Source: Ariolimax columbianus (Eukaryota; Mollusca; Gastropoda; Stylommatophora; Arionidae). Taken from it: 64,000 nucleotides of DNA. Position 1 is the stretch's first letter. Each line of letters starts with the position of its first letter. Position numbers and translations under genes: made by a program. This document shows positions 44,830 through 56,930 of the stretch, in pieces. The DNA is taken from contig JAVGWX010000005.1 of the NCBI GenBank assembly GCA_036924085.1, forward strand, positions 73,628,547-73,692,546, written 5' to 3'. The notes beneath the pieces are model-generated. The model searched no databases. It worked only from the letters and a program-made list of their open reading frames with translations, and was not told the DNA's origin.

Positions 44830-45530
44830 TGGAGCGTAAGACAGAAACACGAAGGAAGGTCAGATGGAGACACGATGTGGGGTAAGATGGTGACAAAAAG
44901 GAGGATAAGATAGAGACACGATGGAGGGTAAGATGGAGACATTGCGGAGGGTAAGACAAAGACATGGTGGAGAGTAAGATGGAGACATGGTGGAGGGTAA
45001 GATGGAGACACGAAGGAGGGTATGATGGAGACAGGAGGGAGCGCAAGATGAAGACATGAGGGAGGGTAAGATGGAGACATGGTGGAGGGTAAGAAGGAGA
45101 CATGGTGGAGGGTAAGATGGAGACACGAAGGAGGGTATGATGGAGACAGGAGGGAGCGCAAGATGAAGACATGAGGGAGGGTAAGATGGAGACATGGTGG
45201 AGGGTAAGATGGAGACATGGTGGAGGGTAAGATGGAGACATGGTGGAGGGTAAGAAGGAGACATGGTGGAGGGTAAGATGGAGACACGAAGGAGGGTATG
45301 ATGGAGACAGGAGGGAGCGCAAGATGAAGACATGAGGGAGGGTAAGATGGAGACACGAAGGAGGGTATGATGGAGACAGGAGGGAGCGCAAGATGAAGAC
45401 ATGAGGGAGGGCAACATGGAGACGTAAGGGTGAATCAGATCGAGACATGAAAAGGAATCAGATGGAGACATGAAGGACGGTAAGATGGAAACATGAAATA
45501 GGTAATATGGAGACATGAAGTAGGGTAAGT
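44830..45530. repeat. 23-bp minisatellite with higher-order units
   Basis: Four monomer types of 23 bp recur: GGAGACACGAAGGAGGGTAT, GGAGACAGGAGGGAGCGCAA, GAAGACATGAGGGAGGGTAA and GGAGACATGGTGGAGGGTAA (each plus GAT). The first three form a 69-bp set that is repeated at about 45007, 45120, 45286 and 45351, separated by varying numbers of the fourth type. Long frames on the minus strand are artefacts. Confidence 0.93.
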
Positions 45531-47114
45531 TGGAAGTTGGAAATGACAAGCTAACAATAAATATTCCAGATTGGGCATAAGATTTAAACCAAATAAATAT
45601 TGTGTTGTTTACATTTGTCCTTTTTGCTGAGATAGTGTGCGTTTCAAGGTGTTTTGCATCTAATATCCCAATGTATCCGACATCAGCAGACCGTTCTTGT
45701 AATTTGTTTATTTCCTATATGAATGCGTTTATCACCTGTTTATATGTACGAGCCAATTCGCCACCCAACAACAAGTGACATCTCAAACATAGGTAGGGTT
45801 GACTGGAAGCGCAAAGCATACGTTTCCGTTAGTGGGACAGCTAGGTGAAAACAGGGAACATTGTGGGATACATCTTGTGACGAGAACGACTTGTTGGACA
45901 CAACGCGCGAAGGTCAAGGCATTCCCATATCAGACACTGATGTCGGGGATGACGCGATGTCGACTTTATAGGTCTCACTTTTTTCAAAAACCAGAATGGC
46001 TAGTTCACTTACTGGTTATCGCGAGCACTAACGGCAACCCAAAGGACTATTCCAGCTGGATCGACTTGAGCGTTCCTAAAACTTGGCTTGATCAAGTTAC
46101 CTTACCTGAAAGAATCGGGCAGCACTTACCCTCTGGAAGTGACACGGGCAAGTGATTGATCCAGTTCGTAAAATTATACTAGTTTGTTTTGTTTGATTGG
46201 AGCGTCTAGCCGCGTGGATTGGACATCGGTCTTTGACCACGACGACTTATAATCAAATCCTCGGTAAGCAGTAAGTTTCTTTTCAATTTGAGATCAAACA
46301 AAACCTAGTCTGCAGCGTGCAAATGTGCCTGCATGTGTAAGCGGCTTTTATTACCCAGTTATTCATATTCTCTGTTTTAGATCTCAGGAATTATAAAAAC
46401 ACTGTCTTGATAATTGGACATGTCCAGGAAGAAAGTTGTCAGACATAGCACTCGGTTATATAGGCGTCACCAAATTATCAAAACTGTATAGACTTAATCT
46501 TTCTGTCACATTGTTACATAGGCCCCCAATCCTGATATTGTAAGGCACAGAAGAGTTCGGTAAGACACGAGCGGATGGCAGCTGTAGCGGCATCAAATCG
46601 CTAGAAGCTCGTTTGGATCTCAATTGATCCCGTACAAACCGTTGATTCCTTAAACCAGCCACCACCTTCAGTATATTTCTCGCCACCCCCCGTCACCGCA
46701 TCTCATCTGGCCCATGCTTGTTTCAGATTTATAACTGTGTTTATGTCCGCCAAAATTATTTCCATGCAGCGTATCATTCGTCGAGTCGAACAGAACTTAC
46801 ATCTCCCAAAAGATTTCTTCCTGTTCCCCGTTAACCCCCTCCCTCACCACATTTCCACCTATGTCATGCTTATGATTTCTTTCCCTCGTTCCACTATCTC
46901 CCAAACACCTGACCCTACATTTCAACTCGTCTTTCATATTCATAATTGTCGTATTTTCCCAGCGACATAATGGCATAATTATAAAACGCTGTCTCGTGTT
47001 ACAATATATCATGTCAAGTGCCACTTTGACCCACTTTTACATCACATGATTCGATCAGATTATCAAATCTTCACCTACAAACTGTGCAATTTATACATAT
47101 ATACACACCAACAC
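45531..47114. other. No firm gene
   Basis: Mostly unique sequence. A plus-strand frame at 45799-46155 (118 codons) has ordinary composition but no motif I know. The CCATGCTTGTTTCA region near 46713 resembles one near 22641. A (CA)n run lies at 47119-47153. Confidence 0.45.
46201..46265 (+). mobile_element. Weak tRNA-like sequence
   Basis: TCTAGCCGCGTGGATTGG resembles an A box, and AATCAAATCCTC about 35 bp later resembles a decayed B box. It could be the remnant head of a SINE. No central domain or target duplication is seen. Confidence 0.25.
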
Positions 47115-47246
47115 AGTTACACACACACACACACACACACACACCCACACACACGATAGCAAGTCAGTAAATTGGTCACAAATGGCTATTCATAATCTAC
47201 ATGAAATGTGAATTTGGAAACCATTTACTATTTCTCAACAAAATGT

Positions 47247-47817
47247 TCACAAACACTGACGCACGCTTGCGTTATAAGAGTCTTTGGTCAGCTATCTCAG
47301 TCACGTGTAGCACTGACGCACGCTTGCGTTATCGAGGTTTTTGGTCTGCTATCTCAGCCACATTCAGCACTGACGCACGCTTGTATTATAGAAGTCGTTG
47401 GTCTGCGTATCTCAGCCACATGTGTCACTGACGCACGCTTGCGTTAAAGAAGTCTTTGGATTGCTATCTCAGCCACACGTGTCACTGACGCACGCTTGTA
47501 TTATAGAAGTCGTTGGTCTGCTATCTCAGCCACATGTGTCACTGACGCATGCTTGCGTTATAGAAGTCTTTGGTCTGCTATCTCAGCCACGCGTGTCACT
47601 GACGCACGCTTGTATTATAGAAGTCGTTGGTCTGCTTTCTCAGCCACACGTGTCACTGACGCACGCTTGTATTATAGAAGTCTTTGGTCTGCTATTTCAG
47701 CCGCATGTGTCACTGACGCACGCTTGTATTATAGAAGTCGTTGTTCTGCTATCTCAGCCACACGTGTCACTGACGCACGCTTGCGTTACAAAGTCTTTCG
47801 TCTGCTCTCTCAGCCAC
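47247..47817. repeat. 57-bp minisatellite, 10 copies
   Basis: The unit contains GTCACTGACGCACGCTTGTA, TTATAGAAGTCGTTGGTCTG and CTATCTCAGCCACATGT. Subtypes GCGTTA/GTATTATAG and GTCGTTGG/GTCTTTGG alternate. The array is cut at its right end by the LTR that begins at 47818. The multiple-of-three period keeps two plus frames open. Confidence 0.94.
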
Positions 47818-48778
47818 TGTAACAGTTCCAGCCGGAGCAAGAGAGTTTAGGACAGGGGTGATGTGGTTGACGACTCAGAACAAAGGTACCTGAATGCGTG
47901 TCAAGGTCACTCATCGTCTCAACAAAGGAAAACGGAGTTGGGGGCGAAGAATGTGGAAACGTAGGAACTGGCCACACGTGTTCCAATTTGATTAATGGGG
48001 GATTTGGGAGGGGGGGGGAGTGACAGACGCGACGGCAGCGGAGCTTGCTGCGATAGATGAATGGCAGGGGTTCAGAGTAATTCGTTCAAATAATGACTGA
48101 ATAGAGCCATTCTCCTGAGATCCATTGGTCAGCTCTGAAACTGCTGGAGAGTATATAACACAGAGTCAAAATTTAGCTCAGGAGGCTGGATGGAGAGGGG
48201 AGGAGATCGAATGAGAGACTGTAGATAGGAGTTCGTTTAGCTCACTGATTTGATAGATGAGCAATTGATAGACTGTTGTACGAATGCTAGTTATAGAACA
48301 GGATCGTTCAAATAGGTGTGTGAATTTTGTATTAATAGATAATCTGAACGTCTGTTGTAAGCAGGACACATTGTGAACGAGGTATGTCCAGATCGCCAGT
48401 CTGAGGGGATTTGAGTGAGGAAGATTTTGATAAGGTGTGTTGAGGATGCAGTTAAAGAGATGTGTATGTGTGTGATGTGTGTGAGCAATAGAACTGGGTT
48501 TTTGGTAGTTTGGAATTCCCCCAGTAGCTAATGCTTAAAATTTCCGCTTTAGTTAATATTTATATTAACATATATATAATATAAAAATACTTAGTTAATA
48601 TGATATGTATTGTATTGTGTTTGTAATCTCACTACCCATTTTTCTGGTATGAGTATTAAATAATAAATATGTCATCTGCTGTGTACTATATTATTTGCAG
48701 TGTGTGGTCAGGAATGATGTGGATGAGTGTGATAATGTAGTTAGAATAACCCTAGGGCAAACAGTTGGATCTGCTACA
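47818..48778 (+). mobile_element. LTR retrotransposon, 5' LTR (~0.96 kb)
   Basis: This segment is repeated in the same orientation at 51642-53650 once a nested LINE is removed there. It starts TGTAACAG and ends CTGCTACA, a near-perfect inverted terminal pair of the TG...CA type. A TATA box, GAGTATATAACACAGAGTC (about 48150), is conserved in both copies, and AATAAA at about 48662 is the likely polyadenylation signal. By position, U3 is about 340 bp, R about 500 bp and U5 about 110 bp. No clear target duplication joins the two ends of the element. Confidence 0.85.
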
Positions 48779-51641
48779 CATTATTATTTGGTGTCCGTGT
48801 CCACGGATTGTCGTGGTAGTTTTTATAAATATAGTTGTGTGTGTAGCTACATATCTTTATTTGCCTGTTGAAAACGTGCTGCGGTTTTATATAAGTTTGT
48901 ATGTGTAGTTAGGAGTAGTGGAGTAGCTAGTGGTTAGAGTGTTTGTTACCATATGTAGCTCTTCCAATCATCTGATCGGTAAGTGTTGACATTTTTCATC
49001 ATTTCTTGCATTATTGACAAGACTTTGTGCATTCTTGACAGTCTCGTAAATTTTTTTTTTCTCTACCCAGGTAGAGAGGCCAAGTCAAGTGCGCGTGAAA
49101 ATGGTTAAGGAGAAGTTTGAATTGGGCAGATATTCAGCCCTTAATAAGAGACCATTGGCAAAGTTACAGATGGAGAGGCAGGGCAGAAGCCATAAAAGAG
49201 ATTTTGAACACGGCACGGATGGACAAAAAGAAATAGATGCAGGTTCTGTATATCCAGAAAATGTAGGAACGGAGGGCAGGTTACGCAATGCAAACGAGAC
49301 AAACGTTCACTCAGACGTCCAGATGAAACGTTACAGCATCGTACAGCGTAGCTCGAGTATTCAAGAGGAGGTTATTACGTCAGGTAACACGGTCAGGCGG
49401 ATGAAAGGAGCCAAGTTTACCAGAAACTTGTGGTCAAGCCTATTAGAACATTAGTTGAAGTCGACGAATAATCGAGCAAGGAAACAGTCGGAGAAGAGGG
49501 AAGGAGAGGAGGAGAAATGGTGGCAGGCCCAGTTATGGTTTCGTACCCACCCTCGCCAGGTCCTAGTATGCGGGAGAAGTGGTCTAACAGACTTAAGGAA
49601 GGGATATCCCTTCGGCCACCGAGAAAGAAAGTGGGAATGACGCACAATTAGAATGCAAAACTGATCTACCGTGCAAGAACACTCGCTCAGCCAAGAAGAG
49701 TGAAGAGCGAGAAAAACGACCAGATGGAGAGATAAACCCATCGAAGAACGAGTTGAAAGATTTATGTCCAATAGCATGAGGAGACCAGAGGCGGTAGGTC
49801 GTCACAGACATGTAAGAGAAAGTACTCGGAGATTTGAATAATTAGAGGTAGGTCAGAATTGAGAAATGACCAGAGGTTAACAATTCCTTTGAACTCGGTG
49901 TCTGAAGTACGCGCCAGATAATGAGCGCGACGGTCAGTCTGAAGCAAAACTGACCGAGATCAAAGGGAAATTTTCGACCAGCGGAACGGACAGGAGACGC
50001 AGGGTAACGGGATGTGCCAGTTAATGTTACGTTGAACATGTAGACGTCATGTTTCGGTCAGAGCGGACAAGGTGGCTTTGATGTGGGGTAGTTTAGGGAA
50101 ACAATTGTGAATTAGTTAGATTGCAACACTCGGTCTTGGTTCCCCGTGACAAAGACGCCGACAGCTAATGGAGTTATTCAACTTTAACAAAACTGCACCT
50201 GGACGAGTTAGGGTTACAGTATTACGTAATTCAACAGCTGGACGATTCGATTTTTGGACATAGTTAGCAGTAGTTTGTATATGATTAAGTTAGAACTTAG
50301 TCATAGTTTAGTGTCTGCTGAAAAGGGGCATTAACAGGTTCTGATATGTGAAGCACTAGCAGGAGTGAAAGATGGATTGCACATGGGCATGTATTCGTGC
50401 TAATACTTTGAAAAGTTGTGTTTGGTTTGGGTTTCGACAATAGTGTGACTTGGATTTTTTTAACTGGTTGTTATTTAGTTTTTTTAAACATGATTTCGTG
50501 TCCTGACATAAGTATTAATGTATGATGCTTAAGGACTGAAAGGTTGATAGCATGGCTATGTTTATGTGTGCACATATTTTGACATTTGTATTTATTTGTT
50601 TGGGTTCTGGCAAAGGTATGACTTGTATTTTTTTTTATTGGTTGTTTGGTTGTTTAAACATGATCATAGGTTTGCTATAGGTATAGAGGTGTTGATCTGA
50701 GAAGTGTAGCTCATCCAGACTGTAGGCCTCCGCAAAAAGAGGTTACCACGCTGCAGAAAAAGAACTAGCATGTTGGGACACTGGGCGGGCTGACTTAATG
50801 GAACTTAGTGTTGTAACAATAGATGTTACTGACTTGTTATGGTGTATATTTTATCACATGCAGGTGGAGTCTTTGCAGAGAAGACTAAGTTGATCAGAAG
50901 TTGAATAATTTGAGTGCGGAAATTGTTATGTAATATTGACTATGACATATGTTGGGCAAATACGTTTTTGGTAGGAAACAAAAAGAATTTTGCCGTTTTC
51001 TTTAGAGGGGATAGCTGTCAGAAGAGACTAGCCTGAGGATAAACGCACGTAAGTTTGTGGCGTCACAGGAGTAAGTATGAAAAGAGACGTCGGCCATGGG
51101 TCGTAAGGAGAGGCGTGTAATGAGACCGCCCGGGAAAATTGACCTGAACTGTTCGAGTGTAACAATGAAGGGTGTTACCTTAGACGAAGCACGGGATACA
51201 GGACGGTGTATGTTTACCTCAAGAAAGGAGAAGTCCTTAAGGTGTTTTTTTTTTAGTTTTGATGAGCCAAAAGTCCTGCAGGGACAGAATTGGGTGTGTT
51301 TGACGATGTAAAGTGGTGGCTTGCGTTGTAAGAACGACCAGCCACAGTGTTTTTCTTCTGCTTGTATTGATTATGTATGTATTACAAAACGTTTGTATTT
51401 ATCAAATGACATGTCTTTTATGCATGTACGTTGTGAGTGAAGTTGTAAAAAGGAGTGGTGCTTACATTGTGGATAGTAGAGATAAAAATAGTGTAACATT
51501 GTTTTCTTGGATGCATGTACAATTTGAGTGGAATTTTAAACATGAGTGGCGTTTACATTACGCATAGTGAGACGAAAATGGTGGTCTTTTGGCAAATGAA
51601 AAAAAACCATCCATGTTTCGGTCTGTAGTTTAGAAAGGTAA
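48779..51641 (+). mobile_element. LTR element internal region, no gag/pol
   Basis: About 2.86 kb between the LTRs. Just after the 5' LTR, TTTGGTGTCCGTGTCC (about 48787) is in the right place for a tRNA primer-binding site, though I cannot name the tRNA. TAGAAAGGTAA directly before the 3' LTR is only a weak polypurine tract. I see no protease, reverse transcriptase, RNase H or integrase motif in any frame, so the element is non-autonomous and would need proteins from a related element. A-box-like TAGCTAGTGGTTAGAGTG occurs near 48924, possibly a decayed tRNA-like insertion. Confidence 0.72.
49089..49454 (+). CDS. Unrecognised ORF inside LTR element (121 codons)
   Basis: This is the longest plus-strand frame in the internal region and begins about 310 bp after the 5' LTR, where gag would lie. 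It is basic and hydrophilic (VKEKFELGRYSALNKRPLAK, QMERQGRSHKRDFEH), with no zinc knuckle or capsid-like motif that I can identify. It may be a relic of gag or a chance frame. A longer coding span could once have continued into the G/A-rich sequence after 49454. Confidence 0.3.
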   Translation: MRVKMVKEKFELGRYSALNKRPLAKLQMERQGRSHKRDFEHGTDGQKEIDAGSVYPENVGTEGRLRNANETNVHSDVQMKRYSIVQRSSSIQEEVITSGNTVRRMKGAKFTRNLWSSLLEH

Positions 51642-53650
51642 TGTAACAGTTCCAGCCGGAGGAAGAGAGTTTAGGGCATGGGTGATGTGGTGGACGACTC
51701 AGAACAAAGGTACCTGAATGCGTGTCAAGGTCACTCATCGTCTCAACAAAGGAAAACGGAGTTGGGAGCGAAGAATGTAGACTAGTAGGAACTGGCCACT
51801 GGCGTTCCGATTTGGTTAATGGGGGATGAGTGACAGACGCGACGGCAGCGGAACTTGCTGCGATAGATGAGTGTCAGGGATTCAGAGTAATTCGTTCCAA
51901 TAACGACTGAATAGAGCCATCCCCCAGAGATTCATTGGTCAGCTCTGATACTGCTGGAGAGTATATAACACAGAGTCAAAGTTTAGCTCAGGAAGCTGGA
52001 TGGAGAGGGGAGGAGAGCGAATGAGAGACTGTAGATAGGAGTTCGTTTAGCTCACCAATTTGATAGATGAGCGATTGATAGACTGTTCTACGAATGTTAG
52101 TGATAGAACAGGATCGCTCAAGTAGGTGTGTGAGTTTTGTATTAAGTGATAATCTCAACGTTGTGTTTTAAGCAGGACACAATGTGAACGAGGTATGCCC
52201 AGATCGCCCGCTTAAGGAGAATTGAGTGAGGAAGAGTATTTCTTCTTCTTCATCTTCTTCTTCGTACGCTGTCAGACGTCAACCTTTATTTTTTCGAAAA
52301 AAGCAGCCGTCATCCAGAGACTGTCGACACTGCCATAGAGCTTGTCTAGTGTTGCCACTGGTGATGGCCACATCTGCTTTCTCTGATCCTAGTATGTCGG
52401 GCAGTTTTGCAGAAAATGTTCAGCGGTCATTTTTCCGGTACCGCACGTGCATTCGTCAGTGTCACCTATCTTCAATTTATTGAATAGGTGGTACCTCAGT
52501 CTATTGTGGCCTTTGCGAAGTCTGAAGACCAGGACCTCCTTTCTTCTGTTCAACTGATAATAGGCATCATTTTTTGTATAGCCAGTATGTTCTGTTTCCC
52601 ATTTGGTCTTGTATCTAGTTCTAATAAGCCTTTTTGACTCTTCTTATGTCACACTATGATCTGGTTGTGGTTGTCTTGCACCTTCTTTTGCCAGTCGGTC
52701 TGACTCCTCGTTGCCTTAGATGTTACAGTGGGATGGAACCCTCTGTACCACTACTCTTTTTGGTGCGGAGTGCTGGTATAGTTGACAGAGTACTGCTCTT
52801 AAGTAATTAAGTTAAGTATTTTTCTGACTTTTTAGTGCTGTGACTACGGCCATGGCATCTGTAAACAGGACTATATGGCTGTAATTTTTTTTGCCTGTCA
52901 GCACTGCTTCTACTGCAGCTCTCAGTGCCTTTGGATCCGCTCTGAAATTGCTTGAGTATTTTCCAGTTGCCACTGACAGTCTTATTTTTCTACCATTTGC
53001 CCCTCCGTTCTGTGTTGTGTTTGTTACAGAACCGTCGGTGTATGCATGGGTCAAGTCCATGCTTTGTTAGTTTTTCGTTATGTACCTCAAGGTTATGTCT
53101 CTTCTTTCTTTTTCAGTCAGGCTGTTCTTGTTTTCAATACCTGGTATATTTTCTACTACCTCTGGAAATATATGCTGCCTCCAGGTAGGTTTGCGTACAG
53201 TAGGGATGGGCTTTGGTGTTGTTAATGCGTTCATAGGGTATTCGTTCATCTTTGCTTTAGCTATTTCTGCAAAGTTTCTCCGCTTTAGTTTCCCATTTAA
53301 AGGTGTGTTGAGGACGCAGTTAAGGCGAGGTGTGTGTGATGTAATTGCAAGGCAATAGAACTGGGTTTAGATAGTTGGGAATTCCATCAAGAGCTAATGC
53401 TTACAATTTTCGTTTTAGTTAATATGTATATTAACATATATATAATAAAAGAATACTTAGTTAAGATGATATGTATTGTATTGTGTTTGTAATTTCACTA
53501 CAAATTTTTCTGGTATGAGTATTATGTAATAAATATGCCATCTGATGTGTGACATATTATTTGAAGTGTGTGGTCATGAAGAGGTGGATGAGTGTGATAA
53601 TGTTCTAAGTTAGAATAATGGACAGGGCAAACAGTGAGGTCTGTTAAACA
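51642..53650 (+). mobile_element. LTR retrotransposon, 3' LTR with nested LINE
   Basis: The left part (51642-52238) matches 47818-48435 closely, from TGTAACAG onward, including the TATA box near 51960. The match resumes at about 53299 with AAGGTGTGTTGAGGACGCAG and runs to about 53650 through AATAAA (53528-53533) and CAAACAGTGAGGTCTGTTA. Removing the LINE gives about 950 bp, the same as the 5' LTR. The end reads CTGTTAAA where the 5' LTR reads CTGCTACA. Confidence 0.85.
52239..53299 (-). pseudogene. 5'-truncated I-like LINE copy 5 (nested in LTR)
   Basis: This is the longest truncated copy, matching the intact LINE from about residue 956 to the 3' end on the minus strand. It includes KPTWRQHIFPEVVENIPGIE, the first RNase H motif AYTDGSVTNTTQNGGA, SHIVLFTDAM and TAEHFLQNC. 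A small deletion after NGGA, FRADPKAL in place of FRAEAEAL (loss of the catalytic Glu) and several stops show it is dead. The GAA tail appears as TTC repeats at the left end (about 52240-52265). A short ATTT at each junction may be the target duplication. It postdates the LTR element. Confidence 0.92.
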
Positions 53651-53927
53651 TTCATCCACCCTCAAACTCCCTCGCCCCACCCACCCCTTCGCTCGCACGT
53701 ATGCGTATGTATTAATCAGAACAGGACCCCCAAGTCGGGTTTCATCTGCAATTGAGGAGTTATGCACAGTTTTACTAGACAAGCACTTCTCATAATAGAC
53801 AGGAACCATTTCCTTTGTAATATGACCGCAAAAATGACCGCTTGTCAAAATAGAGAAAAAGGACGACGATTTAGCATGGTGACTGTGAAGGTTGTCCATC
53901 GGGTGACATGATCGTTTGAGGCTAGGT
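53651..53927. other. No gene recognised
   Basis: Flank of the LTR element; nothing recognised. Confidence 0.4.
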
Positions 53928-53942
53928 CATACCATTGAATCG

Positions 53943-54284
53943 GGATCAAGATGATGAGCAGCGCATGAGCTGCAGTGGTCAGCGACTCGTGGCTGACTGC
54001 TAGCGTCAGGGCCAGCGAACCAGAGCTGCCAAGACCCTTCTTCACCTCTACGTGGTGATCCTGTATAACAGGCTGCAGCAGGGCAGATTGGTTAAGGAGA
54101 ACGGATCGAAGAGGGAATGCTAACCCGGTACTTGCTGAAGTCGGATGTGTTGGACCGAAAGGTGCAAATATCGCAGTCAAGCTGTAAACTACAACACAAC
54201 GCATTCCGTTCTCTGGACGACATTGTGCTACTTAAGCCTTTTCAGAGTTTGGTAGTGGGAGATTGAGAACGAACGAAGCCAAGC
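53943..54284 (+). mobile_element. SINE-like element, family 2, complete copy
   Basis: This 342-bp element is flanked by CATACCATTGAATCG (53928-53942) and CATACCATTGAGTCG (54285-54299), a 15-bp target duplication with one mismatch, so its ends are well fixed. It begins GGATCAAGATGATGAGC and has the central domain AAGTCGGATGTGTTGGACCG at about 54138. It continues ACAACACAACGCATTCCG and ends near GAACGAACGAAGCCAAGC without poly(A). The 5' part has an A-box-like TGCAGTGGTCAGCG but no convincing B box, so its RNA origin is uncertain. Partial copies are at 16145, 29536 and 61726 (all minus). Confidence 0.9.
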
Positions 54285-54299
54285 CATACCATTGAGTCG

Positions 54300-54950
54300 C
54301 AGAAATGTGCCAGCGGTTGCGCATGTAGAAGGCTTCAGTACGCTTCTGGCTGCTCGACATAATAGCCACAGCTTTCGAAACACACAGCTGGATGAGGACG
54401 TCCTAGGTTATGAAAATGAGTAGCTAGATTAGTCCCTGCTGGTTCCAGACACGATGCAAGTTGTTCATAGAAAATCCATTCAGACTGACTCTGGATGATA
54501 TCTGGGTAATCTCCTGCCTCACAGATTGTTGTGTTCTGCCCAGGTAAAAGAAATCTTCAGTGGAGACGACATGGTTGTCCTTTACAATAATTCATGTCGT
54601 TGTGAGGATGCAACCAAGCTCTTGTATCGAGGGTTTTGTCCATGAGATGTGGAGGTCTCAACTACATGTTTCAGTAGTTTTATCGGTGAATCATAGGGTT
54701 TTTCTTTTATCTCTAGATCACCAATGTAGTCGAGGTTGGTCTCATGCAGGTGACTCCTGTGTTGTATATTTGTGTTGTGTGTTTGTTGTTTTTTTCGTTG
54801 GCCTTTTTTCCTAAGGAAATGTGATTTATTCTGTCATTTACACTTTACAACTCAGTACATCCGACATCCGAATTTGTTGTGTTTTCACATCTCACCGAGG
54901 AACAACCTTTCCAATTCATGAATCCGATCATATGAAAGTTTGACTTGTGA
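54300..54950. other. No gene recognised
   Basis: Unique sequence; nothing recognised. Confidence 0.45.
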
Positions 54951-55371
54951 CTACCACAAACAGATACTAGTATGACGTACGAAGAGTCAAAACGGCTTAT
55001 TAAAGCCAGATACATGACCAAATGGGAAACTGAACATACCGGCTACACCAAAAACGATGCCTATTACCAGTTGAACAGAAGAGAGCAGGTCGTTGTCTTC
55101 AGATTTCGCACTGGCCACAATAGACTGAGGTACCACCTATTCAACAAATTGAAGATAGGTGGTGCCGACGAATGCCCGTCGGGTACCGAGAAAATAACCG
55201 CTGAGCATATGCTGCAGAACTGCCTGACATACGAGGATCAGAGAGAGCAGATGTGGCCATCACCAGTGGAACCACACGAGAAGCTCTATGGCAGTGTCGA
55301 CAGCCTCAGGGTGACCGCCGCTTTTTTCGAAAAAATAATGGTTACTGTCTGACGGCGTACGAAGAAGAAGA
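54951..55371 (+). pseudogene. 5'-truncated I-like LINE copy 6
   Basis: It starts at about residue 1170 of the intact LINE protein (LPQ-DTSMTYEESKRL) and has an open frame to the normal stop, ending FFEKIMVTV. The tail is GAAGAAGAAG. In the Cys/His segment the second cysteine pair is damaged (CPSGTEK), but TAEHMLQNC keeps the histidine. No clear target duplication was found. Confidence 0.9.
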
Positions 55372-56519
55372 CGTATGACCAGTTTCTCTAACCACTTCGT
55401 CCTAAAAATTGATTGAAAAGGCGAAACCTAATAACAGCCAACTATGCGCTGAGTTAAACCAATACTAAAAGAGAGCACGAGAGTGGCATATAATGCATAG
55501 TGAATATCAACCGAAGAATAAGCTGACTCACAGTCTTCACGAGGGAAGAGAAAGAAAGATGACTCATAGAATTGACTTCAGTGCAACTGGGCGCCTTCAT
55601 GTGTGCTTAGTTCCTATCATTGCTGAATTTGTCGACGTCAGAGCACCAACAGTGTAGCTTCCGCGACTGGTCTTAAATTGTTTCTTATCGTAGTCAGGTG
55701 CTGATATACAGCTGGGTCGACTGAAAAAACGGTTATACTATGAGATAACCCACGACATGCACAGTCGGTCAAACCCAACGCGACTTGATTTGAACCTGCG
55801 CTCTGTGTTCGTAAATCAATCGTACAAGGCATTGACCAAGACACCGAAGCGATTTTGTCAGTTGTACAGTCACAGAAGGACGAGCAACAACACAAATTAA
55901 TTAAAATTGATGAAAATATAGAAAATTCAATTTAAAAAAAATAAGACAAAAGAAATAATGCGTGAAATAACAACAGTAAAGATGTTTTTGAAACCCGCAG
56001 TGATAAATGGCTCAAACCTGATATGTCCCGAAAATAGTGTCGGCGAAGATAATTGGATGAGCTTGCTGCAAATAGAGATGTCAAGGCACGTAGGCTGGGT
56101 TAAATGTCTTTAGTATTTTGTATTGACTCATAAACCTCAGCAAAGGTCGTAGCAGACTAGACAAACAACGTATATACATTGTAAACTGAACGTCTGGTCG
56201 TGTAAAATAACTTTCTTTAGAGAAAAAGTGTCCCCATTTTATGGAATGCCACGAAGATCAAATTTGGTACAGTGAAGATAAATTAGAGAGGTTAAAGACG
56301 CTCTTAGAGAAAACGAGGTGAAACTATGTGGTAGTTCCAGATGGTGGATTACGGCAAAAAGAAGAAAAACAATGTCACGGTGTTAATAGCATTCTTAGGG
56401 AAAACTAGTGATTACACTATATGGTTGACAGGATGGTCAAGTTACGATAAAAGAAAGAAAATGGAGCGGTTATTTTTCTTGACACCATAAGAGAAAACTA
56501 ATGAACTATTGGCGATCAC
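55372..56519. other. No gene recognised
   Basis: AT-rich. Phrases such as AGAGAAAACTA and GGATGGTCAAGTTACG from 56280 onward may be the first decayed units of the array that follows. Confidence 0.45.
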
Positions 56520-56930
56520 GACAGTCAATGTCTCATAACAATGTGGCTATTTAAACGTGTTGATGAATCTTTTGGAGAGTACCAATACACTTTACGGAAG
56601 GTCAATAGATTATCTAACGGTTTTCATGAGCCTCTTAGAGAGAATAAAAACCTATACTGAAATCAATTGGTCATCTAACGGTTGTCATGAGCCTCTTAGA
56701 GAGAATCAATAAACTATACGGCAATCAATTGTTCATCTAACAGTTTTCGTTAACCTCTTATAGCGAATCAATAAACTATACGGCAATCAATTGGTTATCT
56801 AACGGTTGTCATGAACCACTTACATAGAATCAATAAACTATACGTAAGACGCGATTCCCATCTAATTGTTTCAATGAACCATTGAGAGAGAATAAATAAA
56901 CTGTACGGAATACACGGTGGTCAAATTCTG
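56520..56930. repeat. 62-bp degenerate minisatellite, about 6 copies
   Basis: Units contain AATCAATAAACTATACGGCA, ATCAATTGGTTATCTAACGG and TGAACCTCTTAGAGAG with many substitutions. Confidence 0.8.

Noticed and set aside
44631..45549. Overlapping minus-strand frames of 229-266 codons as proline/serine-rich proteins
   Set aside because: Three overlapping frames are open at once over the 23-bp array, which is a period artefact.
45799..46155. A 118-codon plus-strand gene
   Set aside because: No recognised motif, no supporting signals, and similar-length frames are expected by chance in 64 kb.
47247..47850. Repeat protein encoded by the 57-bp array
   Set aside because: Two different plus frames are open because 57 is a multiple of three; no independent coding evidence.
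48779..51641. Autonomous LTR retrotransposon with pol
   Set aside because: I looked for protease, RT, RNase H and integrase motifs in the longer frames of both strands and saw none.
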